Shown: positions 26,386-35,318, counted from the stretch's first letter. The stretch: DNA of 60,152 nucleotides from Methanolacinia paynteri (GCF_000784355.1 NZ_KN360943.1:33366-93517), one strand, 5' to 3'. Notes: a model not told the origin generated them from the letters alone. Translations and numbers: made by a program.

Positions 26386-27764
26386 GACAAAGACTCCAGA
26401 CAATAAGGAACTCCCCGCCAGTAGAGATAATAGTCTGTACCTTTTCTGAGAATTACGATACCTTCAAGGAAATCAACCCAGGTATTTTCAAATGAAAAAC
26501 CTGTCAATTCACTCAGAAACATAACTAATACTGCATCATGACTTACACATAACGAAAGACTGGAATCTTTTTCGAGCATTGAATCAAAATATTCCAAAAT
26601 CAGGTTTGTTCCTTCCTTTGAAGTCCTATGACCGGGCAATATCTCACCATTCAGGTAGCGCAAAACAAGATTTCTGGCCGGTGAATTTGCATAAATTTCA
26701 TCCGTTAGTTCAGTATCATGAATATATGCCCCGGGATCTCCAAGAATACATGACTGAACAGGTTCCAAGTTCCATTCCGCACCATTGGAAACTTCTTTTG
26801 CAGTATCCAGACATCTTATAATTGGGCTGCTAAACAGGGAAACATCAATTCTTTTCTGTAAACTTGCTAGATCTTTCCCAAAATTAAATGATGCAAGACA
26901 TCCGCTTTCTGTAAGCATCTGACTTCCTACATCACTTTCGCCTCTAAATATCGGTTCACGTTCTGCATGCCGTATAAAAATTATACCAGAATCCCAGTCA
27001 TTTTCTTTCAAAACCGGAATGATATAATCAGGCCTTTTAATCCTGTAAGGTTGATCCTCAAGGTGCATTACAGGGATAATTTCGCCCTTAATTGTCCTGA
27101 TAACCTGCCTGCCTGAAAATTCTCTGCAAAATGCACGTCCATTGTAAAATGGCTCCACTTTTGCATATCTCTCAGAGTATAACGGCCTCCCCTTAAGATC
27201 TATATGTGTCCAGCCGCATTCATCACGTACCGCTGCACACCCTTTGTGGTAATTATCACACTCGTAGAACCATCGATAATGAACGAGATCCCCTTTGTTG
27301 CTTATATGAGTAGCACCCTTTCCTTCCTCATATACAACCGCAATTCCGTACTTAAAATCCCCTGCATAAGCGAATTTTTTTGAATAAATCGGATTACCTT
27401 CACAATCTATATGAAAATACAATCCATGACAATCCCTGACCGGGCAACAGAACTCCTGAAAGTTTCCTACCCATTGATATCTTTCCTTGTAAAGGGGGTT
27501 GCCATTCAAATCTATATGATACATTCCGGTTTCATCACATACACCAGCACAATCATCATAATATCCAAAAGTTTCTAGGAATCTTTTATCAGAGAGAGGT
27601 TTTCCATCCGTATTGATATGATAGGAGCCCGAATCATCAACAACTGCCGCGACTCCAGGAGGGTGAAAACTCAATACTTTCCTGAACCTTTCCGGGTACA
27701 ATGGTTTCCCATTGATCAGATGATGTGTTTCACAACGGCTGATTCTAATTTCATCTCTTTTCAT
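26379..27764 (-). CDS. WG-repeat protein fused to a histidine phosphatase domain
   Basis: 461 residues with two parts. Residues about 14-225 hold five to six repeats of about 38 residues of the WG type, each with a pattern like HIDLNGNPLYKERY followed by a short aromatic and glycine segment and AVRDECG. Residues about 255-461 are a histidine phosphatase (phosphoglycerate-mutase-like) domain with the catalytic IFIRHAERE (His266) and second catalytic CVSHDAVLVMF. WG repeats are usually binding modules. The fusion sits between a radical SAM and a carbamoyltransferase gene, suggesting removal of a phosphate from a pathway intermediate. The pairing of domains is clear; substrate unknown. Confidence 0.8.
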   Translation of the reverse strand: MKRDEIRISRCETHHLINGKPLYPERFRKVLSFHPPGVAAVVDDSGSYHINTDGKPLSDKRFLETFGYYDDCAGVCDETGMYHIDLNGNPLYKERYQWVGNFQEFCCPVRDCHGLYFHIDCEGNPIYSKKFAYAGDFKYGIAVVYEEGKGATHISNKGDLVHYRWFYECDNYHKGCAAVRDECGWTHIDLKGRPLYSERYAKVEPFYNGRAFCREFSGRQVIRTIKGEIIPVMHLEDQPYRIKRPDYIIPVLKENDWDSGIIFIRHAEREPIFRGESDVGSQMLTESGCLASFNFGKDLASLQKRIDVSLFSSPIIRCLDTAKEVSNGAEWNLEPVQSCILGDPGAYIHDTELTDEIYANSPARNLVLRYLNGEILPGHRTSKEGTNLILEYFDSMLEKDSSLSLCVSHDAVLVMFLSELTGFSFENTWVDFLEGIVILRKGTDYYLYWRGVPYCLESLSC

Positions 27765-28763
27765 TCATATCCCCCCCTTTGTAATTCTCATATTACATTT
27801 TTGGCAGAGGTCGTAACTCCCCCATCCTGAAAAAAAATCCAGATATTTTGGGGAGTTCCAAAGTTCAAGGAAATCATCGTCATTTACATTTCCAAAATTT
27901 CCAAAAACTTCACGTTCTTCAGCGGGCGCACAACAGACATGGAATTGCCCGTTTGATCCAATCCAGGCCTCTTTTCCGATAAAAGGGCATATAGAATCCA
28001 AAGGAAGAGATGACGAGTCATCGAAGGGTACAATATTTGCAAGTTCAATTTGATTTCCCGCGATTTTTCTTAGCTCATCTACTGTTTCATTCCATATATT
28101 CCTAAACTCAGGATTTTTCAGAGTTTCGCCTTCAATTTTAGGATTTGTAACCCATACATGATGACCTTTGAATCTGTCAAATCCCATATTAATTGCATTT
28201 TCAAGCATTGCAGGGAGTTCAAATACATTTGAACGCATGAAAGTAACCTGCATGGTAACTGTCGGATCATGACCCATAGACCGGTAAAAATCCCGTTGCC
28301 TGAGGAATTTATCTGCATTTTCAGTTTGTTTCCGAAGATCCAGATTTCGCATTATGTTTTCTGCTGTATTTTTTGTAGCACCGTTTATGGAAATTTTGAC
28401 ATCACTTGCAACAGGGAGAATTTTTCGCCCCCAATTGGTCACGCCGATCCCCGGGAATGTCCCGTTGGTTGTGAGGTTAAGCCTGAGATCAAGTTCGGAT
28501 ATCAGATCAAGGAGCTTATCAAACTCAGGATACATTAGTGGTTCACCCATGGTGCTTGGTATAACCTCCCGAAGACCATGATCTGCTGCTGAACGGATTA
28601 CACTCTCAATCACAGAAAAAGGAAGGAATCTATTTTTGCTGTCCCTCTTAGAATCCAGATACGGACTATGAGTATCACACATTATGCACCTGAGATTACA
28701 GGTATCAGGATTTGTTTCAAATGTAATTCTCCATGGAGAATCTGCATAGCTGCACTGCTTCAT
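27765..28763 (-). CDS. Radical SAM protein with C-terminal cysteine cluster (accessory operon)
   Basis: 332 residues. The radical SAM motif is CNLRCIMC (Cys22, Cys26, Cys29), followed by STMGEPLMYPEFDKLL, DVKISINGATKNT and a C-terminal SPASM-like set including CPFIGKEAWI, FHVCCAPAEE and LCQKCNM. It is related to but clearly distinct from the other radical SAM protein in the operon. Its ATG overlaps the stop of the epimerase-glycosyltransferase gene (ATGA at 28760-28763) and the next ATG directly follows its stop. Substrate unknown. Confidence 0.86.
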   Translation of the reverse strand: MKQCSYADSPWRITFETNPDTCNLRCIMCDTHSPYLDSKRDSKNRFLPFSVIESVIRSAADHGLREVIPSTMGEPLMYPEFDKLLDLISELDLRLNLTTNGTFPGIGVTNWGRKILPVASDVKISINGATKNTAENIMRNLDLRKQTENADKFLRQRDFYRSMGHDPTVTMQVTFMRSNVFELPAMLENAINMGFDRFKGHHVWVTNPKIEGETLKNPEFRNIWNETVDELRKIAGNQIELANIVPFDDSSSLPLDSICPFIGKEAWIGSNGQFHVCCAPAEEREVFGNFGNVNDDDFLELWNSPKYLDFFSGWGSYDLCQKCNMRITKGGI

Positions 28764-30916
28764 AAGAAACTCCGGTATATGTCAATTACTTTCTGTGTGT
28801 GATATTCTATAGGAAGAACAACAGACGGATCAATATTGAGACCATTAAGAACTGTAGGATTATCCGCTATTCTCTGTAATAACTCCTGAAGTGCCTTTTC
28901 ATCTCCGGGAGGAACTTTATAACCATTAATTCCTTCATCAACAAGTTCCTTCATTCCTCCCAAATCACTGGTAATTACAGGTTTTCCTGCAAGAAACGCT
29001 TCCTGAATAACAAGCGGAGATACTTCATACCATAACGAAGGTGCAACCAAAACATCAAATTCCTTTAAGACATCATTGACACTGTTCGTATGATAATCTC
29101 CATGAAAGGATACACGGTCATCATTTTTTGACTTCAGGAATGGTAGGGCTGATCCAGCTCCGCCGAATATTTTCAGTTTTATGTCAGAATTTTTTATCCT
29201 GGAAAAGGAACGTATCAGCATATCAACTCCTTTTACCGGGATTACTCGGCCGGTAAACCCAAACACTACAGCTGAATTTTCATCATATATGCGTCTGTCA
29301 AATTCAATTTTTTCCGTTTCAAAACCATATCTCAGATGTGAAATTTTCTCTTTGGGTATTCCCTTTGATATGAAAAAATCCCTGATATGTTCTGAAGGAG
29401 CTATGAAGTGATCAATATCATTTATAACTGAATCCAGCTTTTCCCTGTACCTTTCAAAATCCTCTTCAAACGCATGCTCCTTAAATTTCTGGCACAAGCA
29501 TGCCATACAGAGATCTTTTCCCGGCCCTTTGCAAATTTGGGCTTCAGGATCAATCATCTGTCCACGGAAGCAAAACAGCCAGAAATCATGTAGAGTGAAG
29601 ATTACAGGCACATTATGTTTTTTTGCAATTGTAACAATATCTGACGAAAGATGAGACAGATGACCTATGTGCACAACATCCGGTTTGAAATTAACCAGAT
29701 AATCCTCGAAAGCTGAAGAAATATTTTCGTTCTCATAATTGTCCTTTAAAGTATAGTTTCTTTCAGGATTGTTTATCCTTCTGATAAATACCCCGTCTTC
29801 AATTGAATCTTCAATAGAATATGGCTTATCAAAGGGATTTTCGATTCTTGTGAATACTGCAACCTCATGCCCCTTACGGACAAGTTCACGGGCAAGATGA
29901 TAGGAATAGACTTCCGACCCGGCCATGTAATATGGAGGATATCCATGAATGACCTTTAATACACGCATTGCATCTTTTTTATATTCACTCAATGTTTTCT
30001 TTATTCCATCTTCAAGAGATATTTGAGCCTTGAAACCGATTACTTCTGCAGCCTTTTTTGGATCTCCAATGAATTTCTTAACATCATATGCTCGCGGAGG
30101 CCTATTTACAACCTTCAGGGATTTTCCTTCAGAAGAAGCAATAATTGATGCAAGATCCTGAAGAGAATGAGACTTCCCTTTAAGAATGTCTATTTTATCA
30201 AAATGTTCACCCCCAGGAAATGTCTCCAGATATTGAATAGTTTTTATAATAGCTTCTACAGTATCAGAGACATGAGTAAAATCAAATAAATGATCGCCCC
30301 CCTCAATTTGCATAGGTTCATCATTCGAAGCATTCCCGATAAATGCCGGAATTACTCTTGTTTTATGATCAAAACGACTTCCATAGACATTCGAGAAGCG
30401 TAATGCAACTGCAGGAACGGAGACTGCTTTTGAATACTTTTCAGCAATTTTTTCACCGGCAACCTTAGACTCTCCATAGATATTTACAGGATTTGGATCA
30501 TCCGATTCTGTTGATGGAAAATCTTTTGACTCCCCATATACTTCCCTGCTGCTGCCATAGATAAGCCATGGATTTTCACCGGAATTTTGTGCAATTTCCA
30601 AAAGATTTTTCGTCCCGGATACATTTACATCCCAGCATAATTCCGGGTCCTCCTGAGCATCGATAACTCTTGACACAGCTGCCAAATGGATGATACCACG
30701 AACAGGATATCTGTTAAAAATGCCTTCAAGAACATTTTTATCACGAATCTCGCCGGTTTTCCAGATTGCATTACTAATTTTTCCTGTCGACATGGGGAGT
30801 TGCCTGTCAAAAAGAATGACATTGCAACCGCAGTCTGTGAGCCGGTATGCGAGGTTTAAACCAATTAAACCTGCTCCGCCAGTGACAAGAATATAACCTT
30901 TGTTGGTTTTTTCCAT
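28760..30916 (-). CDS. Fusion of NAD-dependent sugar epimerase/dehydratase and GT4 glycosyltransferase
   Basis: About 718 residues. Part one (about 1-320) is an extended SDR enzyme: Rossmann motif VTGGAGLIG near the N-terminus, LIYGSSREVYGES, and the catalytic Tyr/Lys in IYGESKVAGEKI. Part two (about 325-718) is a GT-B glycosyltransferase of family 4 type: GYPPYYMAGSEVYSYHLAREL, GFTGRVIPVKGVDML and the EVSPLVIQEAFLAGKPVI donor site with two conserved Glu. It would make or modify a nucleotide sugar and transfer it. ATG 30916 is preferred over GTG 30928 because GTGA-GTGA between them resembles a ribosome-binding site. First full gene of the operon. Confidence 0.82.
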   Translation of the reverse strand: MEKTNKGYILVTGGAGLIGLNLAYRLTDCGCNVILFDRQLPMSTGKISNAIWKTGEIRDKNVLEGIFNRYPVRGIIHLAAVSRVIDAQEDPELCWDVNVSGTKNLLEIAQNSGENPWLIYGSSREVYGESKDFPSTESDDPNPVNIYGESKVAGEKIAEKYSKAVSVPAVALRFSNVYGSRFDHKTRVIPAFIGNASNDEPMQIEGGDHLFDFTHVSDTVEAIIKTIQYLETFPGGEHFDKIDILKGKSHSLQDLASIIASSEGKSLKVVNRPPRAYDVKKFIGDPKKAAEVIGFKAQISLEDGIKKTLSEYKKDAMRVLKVIHGYPPYYMAGSEVYSYHLARELVRKGHEVAVFTRIENPFDKPYSIEDSIEDGVFIRRINNPERNYTLKDNYENENISSAFEDYLVNFKPDVVHIGHLSHLSSDIVTIAKKHNVPVIFTLHDFWLFCFRGQMIDPEAQICKGPGKDLCMACLCQKFKEHAFEEDFERYREKLDSVINDIDHFIAPSEHIRDFFISKGIPKEKISHLRYGFETEKIEFDRRIYDENSAVVFGFTGRVIPVKGVDMLIRSFSRIKNSDIKLKIFGGAGSALPFLKSKNDDRVSFHGDYHTNSVNDVLKEFDVLVAPSLWYEVSPLVIQEAFLAGKPVITSDLGGMKELVDEGINGYKVPPGDEKALQELLQRIADNPTVLNGLNIDPSVVLPIEYHTQKVIDIYRSFL

Positions 30917-30920
30917 AAAA

Positions 30921-31091
30921 TCACTCACAATAAATTGTTAAATTAAGGACTGATGTTTCAGTCCTTCTTACTTTCGATTTTTCGCGGCAGCACTCTGTGC
31001 ACGGTTTGCAAAATCGACGTTCTTTCCTGTTTTAGCTGCAGAAGACTGGATGCGTGAAGCAGCTTTTTGATCCATAGAGCTTTTCTTCATA
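30921..31091 (-). pseudogene. Small seed-maturation-protein-like gene with an apparent one-base frameshift
   Basis: From ATG 31091 (AGGAG six bases upstream) the frame reads MKKSSMDQKAASRIQSSAAK and continues, out of family, to a stop at 30921-30923. The neighbouring frame downstream, ending at TAA 30968-30970, reads NVDFANRAQSAAAKNRK. Joined, they give a 40-residue protein with the RIQS...FAxRAQSAAAKN pattern of small SMP/LEA-like proteins. One extra base near 31018-31024 separates the halves. Either it is a pseudogene, a base-call error, or the 57-residue cysteine-rich frame is genuine; its stop lies five bases before the next ATG. Recognition of the family is from memory of the pattern. 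Confidence 0.5.
30947..30964 (-). terminator. Hairpin between the small gene and the operon
   Basis: GGACTGA (30947-30953) pairs with TCAGTCC (30958-30964) around a four-base loop, followed on the minus strand by an AT-rich stretch. It lies between the end of the SMP-like frame and the first large gene of the operon and could act as a partial terminator or mRNA stabiliser. Confidence 0.4.
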
Positions 31092-31102
31092 ATTGACTCC
31101 TG

Positions 31103-31120
31103 CCTCTTTTCCCAGAGGCA
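31103..31120. other. Hairpin in the divergent intergenic region
   Basis: GCCTCT (31103-31108) pairs with AGAGGC (31115-31120) around TTTCCC. On the minus strand it lies immediately upstream of the AGGAG ribosome-binding site of the small gene, so it may influence its translation. Confidence 0.35.
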
Positions 31121-31154
31121 TAATTAAATCTGTAGTTATCAATTATAAATATTG

Positions 31155-31172
31155 TGAATTCATATGAATTCA
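31155..31172. promoter_or_regulatory. 18-bp perfect palindrome, probable operator of the ribbon-helix-helix/B-box gene
   Basis: TGAATTCATATGAATTCA is a perfect 18-bp dyad. It follows the TATA-like ATTATAAAT (about 31142-31150) at the distance where plus-strand transcription would begin, so bound protein would block initiation. The same AT-rich box can serve the divergent small gene. The downstream product has a ribbon-helix-helix-like N-terminus, suggesting autoregulation. Confidence 0.55.
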
Positions 31173-31222
31173 TAATCAACAGAATTATTATTATTGATTC
31201 AATACAGATCTATTCAAAAGTT

Positions 31223-32068
31223 ATGAGCAATTCAATGGGGACCGAGAAGATCCCAATAAAAACATCAGAAAAAAGGACTACATTAACGATAGATCAGGAT
31301 ACAAAACTTGTTTTTGACTGGGCTATGAAAAACCAAGGTGCAAAGAGTGTCTCAAAATATCTGCAGCACCTCCTGTTAACAGAGCAGCAGGTTAATGAAC
31401 CCGATAAAGAAGATGAGACATGGTCACATCTGCTAAATCAGGCCAGGGCAGAAAAAAAAGTATGCGAAAAACATGGCAAACCTCTTGTGTATATCTGCAG
31501 TTGTGGCGATAAACTGTGTACTGATTGTGATATACAAATGCACATAAATGCAGGGCATATTGTCCAGAACTACTGTAGAATCCATGATACAGGATATGGG
31601 GAAAACTGCCTTATGTGCGAAAAGGAACGCTGGGAAAATGTTGTTGCTGTGGATGGGATAATTCCTAAAGACCTAATGGAGTTACTGGATTCAACCAGGG
31701 ATATTGCAGTGATAGATGTAAGAGATCAAAAGGAATGGAATGAGGGCCATCTTCCAGAAGAGTATGGATCGCATAAGGATTATCTCAGGTTATTCGCGTA
31801 CCGTGAATTTGTAAGGCAGAAAGAAATGAAAGATGAATTTGCGGAGATAAAAGAATTTCTGGCCAAACACAGTCAAAGTTTATTCATTGTTATCAGCCAC
31901 GGCGGAAAACAAAATGTTCCCGATGAAAAGAAAGAAAGCGGTCGTGGGTTTTTGGTTGCAGCACATATGAAATGTCTATTCGGTGTTGAAAATGTCTGTT
32001 ATTTAAGAGGTGGATATTACGCATTTCATGAGCAGTTTCCGCATATAGAAGAAAAAAAGGGACCATAG
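31223..32068 (+). CDS. Ribbon-helix-helix-like / B-box zinc finger / rhodanese-like three-part protein
   Basis: About 281 residues from ATG 31223. Residues about 15-55 (KRTTLTIDQDTKLVFDWAM, then SVSKYLQHLL) look like a ribbon-helix-helix DNA-binding unit. Residues about 81-112 fit a B-box zinc finger: CEKH, CSCGDKLCTDC, then His at QMH and AGH; a further CRIH/CLMC pair follows. The C-terminal half is rhodanese-like (AVIDVRDQKEWNEGHLPEEY), but the active-site loop is VISHGGKQ, with Ser where the catalytic Cys should be. This combination is unusual in archaea. It is divergent from the glycan-type operon and has a palindrome at its start region, so it may be its regulator; that is inference. Confidence 0.68.
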   Translation: MSNSMGTEKIPIKTSEKRTTLTIDQDTKLVFDWAMKNQGAKSVSKYLQHLLLTEQQVNEPDKEDETWSHLLNQARAEKKVCEKHGKPLVYICSCGDKLCTDCDIQMHINAGHIVQNYCRIHDTGYGENCLMCEKERWENVVAVDGIIPKDLMELLDSTRDIAVIDVRDQKEWNEGHLPEEYGSHKDYLRLFAYREFVRQKEMKDEFAEIKEFLAKHSQSLFIVISHGGKQNVPDEKKESGRGFLVAAHMKCLFGVENVCYLRGGYYAFHEQFPHIEEKKGP

Positions 32069-32302
32069 AAAATATATCGCTATTTATAGGAGTGATTTTA
32101 TGAATTAATATTCTACTTTCATTCTTCTTATCTGGTAATAATATCTGTTTGATCTAAATTTTTCCATATTTCTTCTTTTAACCACTGAAAAACAGTTTCA
32201 ACCAGTTTTTTTGGCCACACCCATACTTGATGATTTTAATTATCTTTAGACCATATACGGAAGTTTCTGAATAATATTCTTTTTTCAAAGTTCAATATTC
32301 TT
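32069..32302. other. Gene-free AT-rich interval
   Basis: About 230 bases between convergent genes. Composition is AT-rich with several T-runs (for example near 32278 and 32300), suitable as terminators for both flanking genes. Nothing else is recognised. Confidence 0.35.
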
Positions 32303-32974
32303 TTATTTACCCGCACTTTTGAAACATACTCCTGATCTCGCTGCCCTTCCGGATGCGGCAAGATCGGCCAGTGCATCCCTGAGCATTCCGGTATCAACAT
32401 CAAAACCATATATCTCATGTAATTTTTTTTGGATTTCCCCGGGGGTGGCATATTCACCGGAGAGAACCTTTTCCGAAAAACCGAAAGTTTCCTCGTACAG
32501 TGCCCAGGGATATACGATCCATCTCCATTTTTCGACGTACTTTGCATAGAAATCGGGTTCGTAAAACGAACAGTCCTTGTGATGGAGGACGCCGGTCCTG
32601 ATCTCCGCAGGATCAAGGGAGCTGATGTAATCTACCGCCGCTTCAAGGGTTTCACCGGTGTCGGTGACATCATCGATCACCAAAACACTAAGACCGGAAA
32701 TATCCGTTGAAAGAGGAAAGACCACAGTGGCCTTATCCTTTTTTTCAGCCGCAATTCCCCAGTGCTCTATCCTGATGCTGGTCAGTTTTTCATGCAGCAT
32801 GTAATCGCAAACTATTCTTGCAGGTACATAGCCTCCCCTTCCGATTGCGATTACGATATCCGGGCAATATCCCGAATTACGGATTTTATATGCCAGAGTT
32901 CGTGAAAGATCCGCCGCCTCTTCCCATCCAATCAACTCACATGAAAACGATCCTGCCTCTTCTCCCGGTGTCAT
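32303..32974 (-). CDS. Purine-type phosphoribosyltransferase
   Basis: 223 residues from ATG 32974. PRTase motifs: VIAIGRGGYVPARIVCDYM (substrate-side hood) and the PRPP loop VLVIDDVTDTGETLEAA; then GVLHHKDCSFYEPDFYAKYVEKWRWIVYPW, as in hypoxanthine/xanthine-guanine phosphoribosyltransferases. An extra C-terminal domain of about 65 residues follows. AATTATAAATTTG at about 32998-33008 is a TATA box at leaderless distance from 32974. The open frame upstream to 33169 runs through a dispersed repeat and is not coding. Base specificity is not certain. Confidence 0.85.
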   Translation of the reverse strand: MTPGEEAGSFSCELIGWEEAADLSRTLAYKIRNSGYCPDIVIAIGRGGYVPARIVCDYMLHEKLTSIRIEHWGIAAEKKDKATVVFPLSTDISGLSVLVIDDVTDTGETLEAAVDYISSLDPAEIRTGVLHHKDCSFYEPDFYAKYVEKWRWIVYPWALYEETFGFSEKVLSGEYATPGEIQKKLHEIYGFDVDTGMLRDALADLAASGRAARSGVCFKSAGK

Positions 32975-33034
32975 TAACGGAGAAAAGGAAGGATTCAAAT
33001 TTATAATTTTGGGGGGGAACACATCTCCAACAGG

Positions 33035-33158
33035 CAACCCTTGCGCAAGTTCGCTTCGCAGGCTCAGCGGACACGCCCTGACCTCAGGGCTTCGCGCTTG
33101 TGATAATGCTGCCCTCACGGGCAGCCTAAACAAAAAAAGAAGCAATAGAGATCTAAAA
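33035..33158. repeat. Dispersed structured repeat, copy 1
   Basis: About 120 bases closely similar, in the same orientation, to 58049-58191: both begin CAACCCTTGCGCAAGTTCGC and continue with aligned blocks, including ACACGCCCTGACC versus ACACACCCTGACC. Both contain the palindrome CTTGCGCAAG and a 7-bp hairpin with changed but still paired bases: GCTGCCC/GGGCAGC here (33108-33125), GCTACCC/GGGTAGC in copy 2. The paired change argues for a conserved folded RNA or hairpin. It lies upstream of the phosphoribosyltransferase promoter. Confidence 0.75.
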
Positions 33159-33192
33159 TCTTTTCCCATTATTACTGCTTCAATAACTCAAA

Positions 33193-33402
33193 TCACTCCC
33201 CGAAAATAACCTTCACCCTTCCGACCTGTCCATCTTCAAGCCTGACTTTAATCCCGTGCGGGTGAAACGAGGAGTTGGTTAGGATCTCCTTCACTATTCC
33301 TTCGGTTGTCTTTCCGCTTTTCTGATCCTTCTTCAGGACAATGCCAACCTTCGCCCCGGCATCTATATTTTTACGATCCCTCGGATCTTTACCTGCTCCC
33401 AT
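33193..33402 (-). CDS. YwbE family small protein
   Basis: 69 residues from ATG 33402, which has GGAG at suitable distance; the frame upstream to 33546 is not family-like. The sequence RKNIDAGAKVGIVLKKDQKSG, then TEGIVKEILTNSSFHPHGIKVRLEDG matches the YwbE (DUF2196) family, small conserved proteins of unknown function with a KOW-like beta-barrel pattern, hinting at RNA or ribosome contact. Confidence 0.85.
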   Translation of the reverse strand: MGAGKDPRDRKNIDAGAKVGIVLKKDQKSGKTTEGIVKEILTNSSFHPHGIKVRLEDGQVGRVKVIFGE

Positions 33403-33608
33403 ATTCCAAACTCCGTTACCAGTTAACCTGAAGAAGGTATAGACATTCTGGTGAAAACAGCAAACACAGAACAAAGAAGATACAGGAACTGAGATCCGAG
33501 GGGAAATGAAAAAGGAGTGATTGCTCAACCCGAAAATAAATGGCAAAAACGGATTGAAAATGGCTCCTTCCCACAGTTTTTAAAATATTTGGGGGTAGGG
33601 AAAGCTCC

Positions 33609-35315
33609 CTACCTTGCCGGGATTATGAGAGATCTTTCTCCCGCAGGAGTGAACTCACGTACCGCACCTTTGGCAAACTCACGCCTAGGCTCCGCGAAGT
33701 CGAACGAAAGTGAAGGGTCGGCGAACGTGATCTTGATCAGGGGCTGAAGACAGTAACCGTCTCCGCGACCATAGTGCGCACTTGAAACAATGGCCGCATA
33801 TTCTCCCTGGTGACCGACGTTCATCGCATAGTTGGGATAGTTCGGACCCCTGAATTCGCCTACGAGACCGCGGTCGGGCTCCATCGAGAGCGAGTTCGCA
33901 GATCCGCACTGGTCCTGAAGATCGTACCCGAAGAAACCTAAGCGGCTCCATCCGTCCTTATGCATCAACATGCACAGGTACCATGCATTGAGACCGGCAT
34001 TCGAATTCCCGGTTGCAATCGAGGTCGAAAGACCGCATGCCGCAGCCATTACACCCGCACGCTGCGAACCGCCGAAGTGATCCTCCATCATAGTCGGGAA
34101 CTGCTCGTACTGCTCCATCGCATTAAGGCAGACCTCGGTCGCGATATCGTTGACGATATCCTGGGTCGGTTTCACCTTATCAGCAGGCGACGGGTTCTTC
34201 CAGTCGACGTTGTACTTGTCCCCGATATAATCCATTCCGTAGTAAGTGAACTCGTCGAGGATGTTGTCGGTATATGCCGCGGTTGCATACTGTGTGAAAC
34301 CCACACCGCCGGACATATACGATCCGAGCCAAATCTGGTCAAAGAGCATACATCCGCCACCTACAACCTCGAGAGCTGCTTTTGCAGGATCGTTCGGGTA
34401 TTTCCTGTTGGCCTGGATCATATCACCGAAGAAACCGAATTTTATTCCTCCGGGTTCGTTCGGACCCCTGGCACGGCGGGCAGGGAGGATGGTTCCCATC
34501 TGAATAACACCTGCGTGCTTTGCGGCGAATGAAAGATCCGCAACCGCCGCTTCACCGGCGCACATGCGGTATGCGGCGATGAAGGACATTCCGATCTGCA
34601 TTGCAGACCAGCGCGAGGTAGTACCTCCGTCACACGTCCTAGAAACGATGGTCGGTATATGAATCGCCTGGAAGATGGACTTTCCGACCTCTTCCTTAAG
34701 CTCGGCCGCCTGGTTTTCAGGGAATAACTTGTCGACGTTGATCAGGTACTGGGGATCGATGTCATCCGCCAGTTCGTCGTCACCTGTAAAAATTTTGACA
34801 AAACAGTCATCGGTAAGGGCGGGGTGGGTCTCGACCATGTGTTCCTGGACGACAGCTCCGCCGGGCATTGCATGGTTCAGGATATGCAGGTACTCGTTGA
34901 TCGTCTCCGGAGTTACCTCCTTTCCGAGACGCTTCTGGAGTGTTGCGTGAGCCATATCCATACCGACGATAACGGTCCTCCTGATCTCGTCCCACATCTG
35001 CTGCATTGCGGCGTTATTTACGAAATGCAGATCGTCACCTTCGACAAATGTTTCGGTACCGGATACCTCGTAGGTCATAAGCTGGCGCTGGCCCATAGGG
35101 ATACCACCGAGATGGCATCTCTCAGGATCGTACATCGAAATTCCGCGCCTCTTCTCAATCTCCACGGTCTCTGCCATGAACTCGCGCTTACGCGGGGACT
35201 GGCGGACGCCACCGAAGTTGTAGAATGTCGTTCTTTCGGATTCTATGTCCTGGCCCTGGAATTTTTCCTTAAGGGCGTTCAGGAAAAGTTTCTGGCTCCT
35301 TTCAATTTTTCCCAT
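33609..35315 (-). CDS. mcrA: Methyl-coenzyme M reductase alpha subunit
   Basis: 568 residues, full length. This is the catalytic subunit of the F430 nickel enzyme that releases methane from methyl-coenzyme M and coenzyme B. Visible features include [13 protein letters not shown] (methyl-histidine region), [12 protein letters not shown] (methyl-arginine region), and [15 protein letters not shown] with the residue that becomes thioglycine (Gly463) and the S-methylated cysteine position (Cys470). It is last in the order mcrB-mcrG-mcrA, three bases after mcrG. The usual mcrD and mcrC genes are missing from this operon. Whether this is the main or a second isoenzyme cannot be judged here. Confidence 0.98.
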   Translation of the reverse strand: MGKIERSQKLFLNALKEKFQGQDIESERTTFYNFGGVRQSPRKREFMAETVEIEKRRGISMYDPERCHLGGIPMGQRQLMTYEVSGTETFVEGDDLHFVNNAAMQQMWDEIRRTVIVGMDMAHATLQKRLGKEVTPETINEYLHILNHAMPGGAVVQEHMVETHPALTDDCFVKIFTGDDELADDIDPQYLINVDKLFPENQAAELKEEVGKSIFQAIHIPTIVSRTCDGGTTSRWSAMQIGMSFIAAYRMCAGEAAVADLSFAAKHAGVIQMGTILPARRARGPNEPGGIKFGFFGDMIQANRKYPNDPAKAALEVVGGGCMLFDQIWLGSYMSGGVGFTQYATAAYTDNILDEFTYYGMDYIGDKYNVDWKNPSPADKVKPTQDIVNDIATEVCLNAMEQYEQFPTMMEDHFGGSQRAGVMAAACGLSTSIATGNSNAGLNAWYLCMLMHKDGWSRLGFFGYDLQDQCGSANSLSMEPDRGLVGEFRGPNYPNYAMNVGHQGEYAAIVSSAHYGRGDGYCLQPLIKITFADPSLSFDFAEPRREFAKGAVREFTPAGERSLIIPAR

Positions 35316-35318
35316 AAA

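Noticed and set aside
32975-33169. N-terminal extension of the phosphoribosyltransferase frame
   Set aside because: The extension translates the dispersed repeat, has no homology, and a TATA box at about 33000 gives a leaderless start at 32974.
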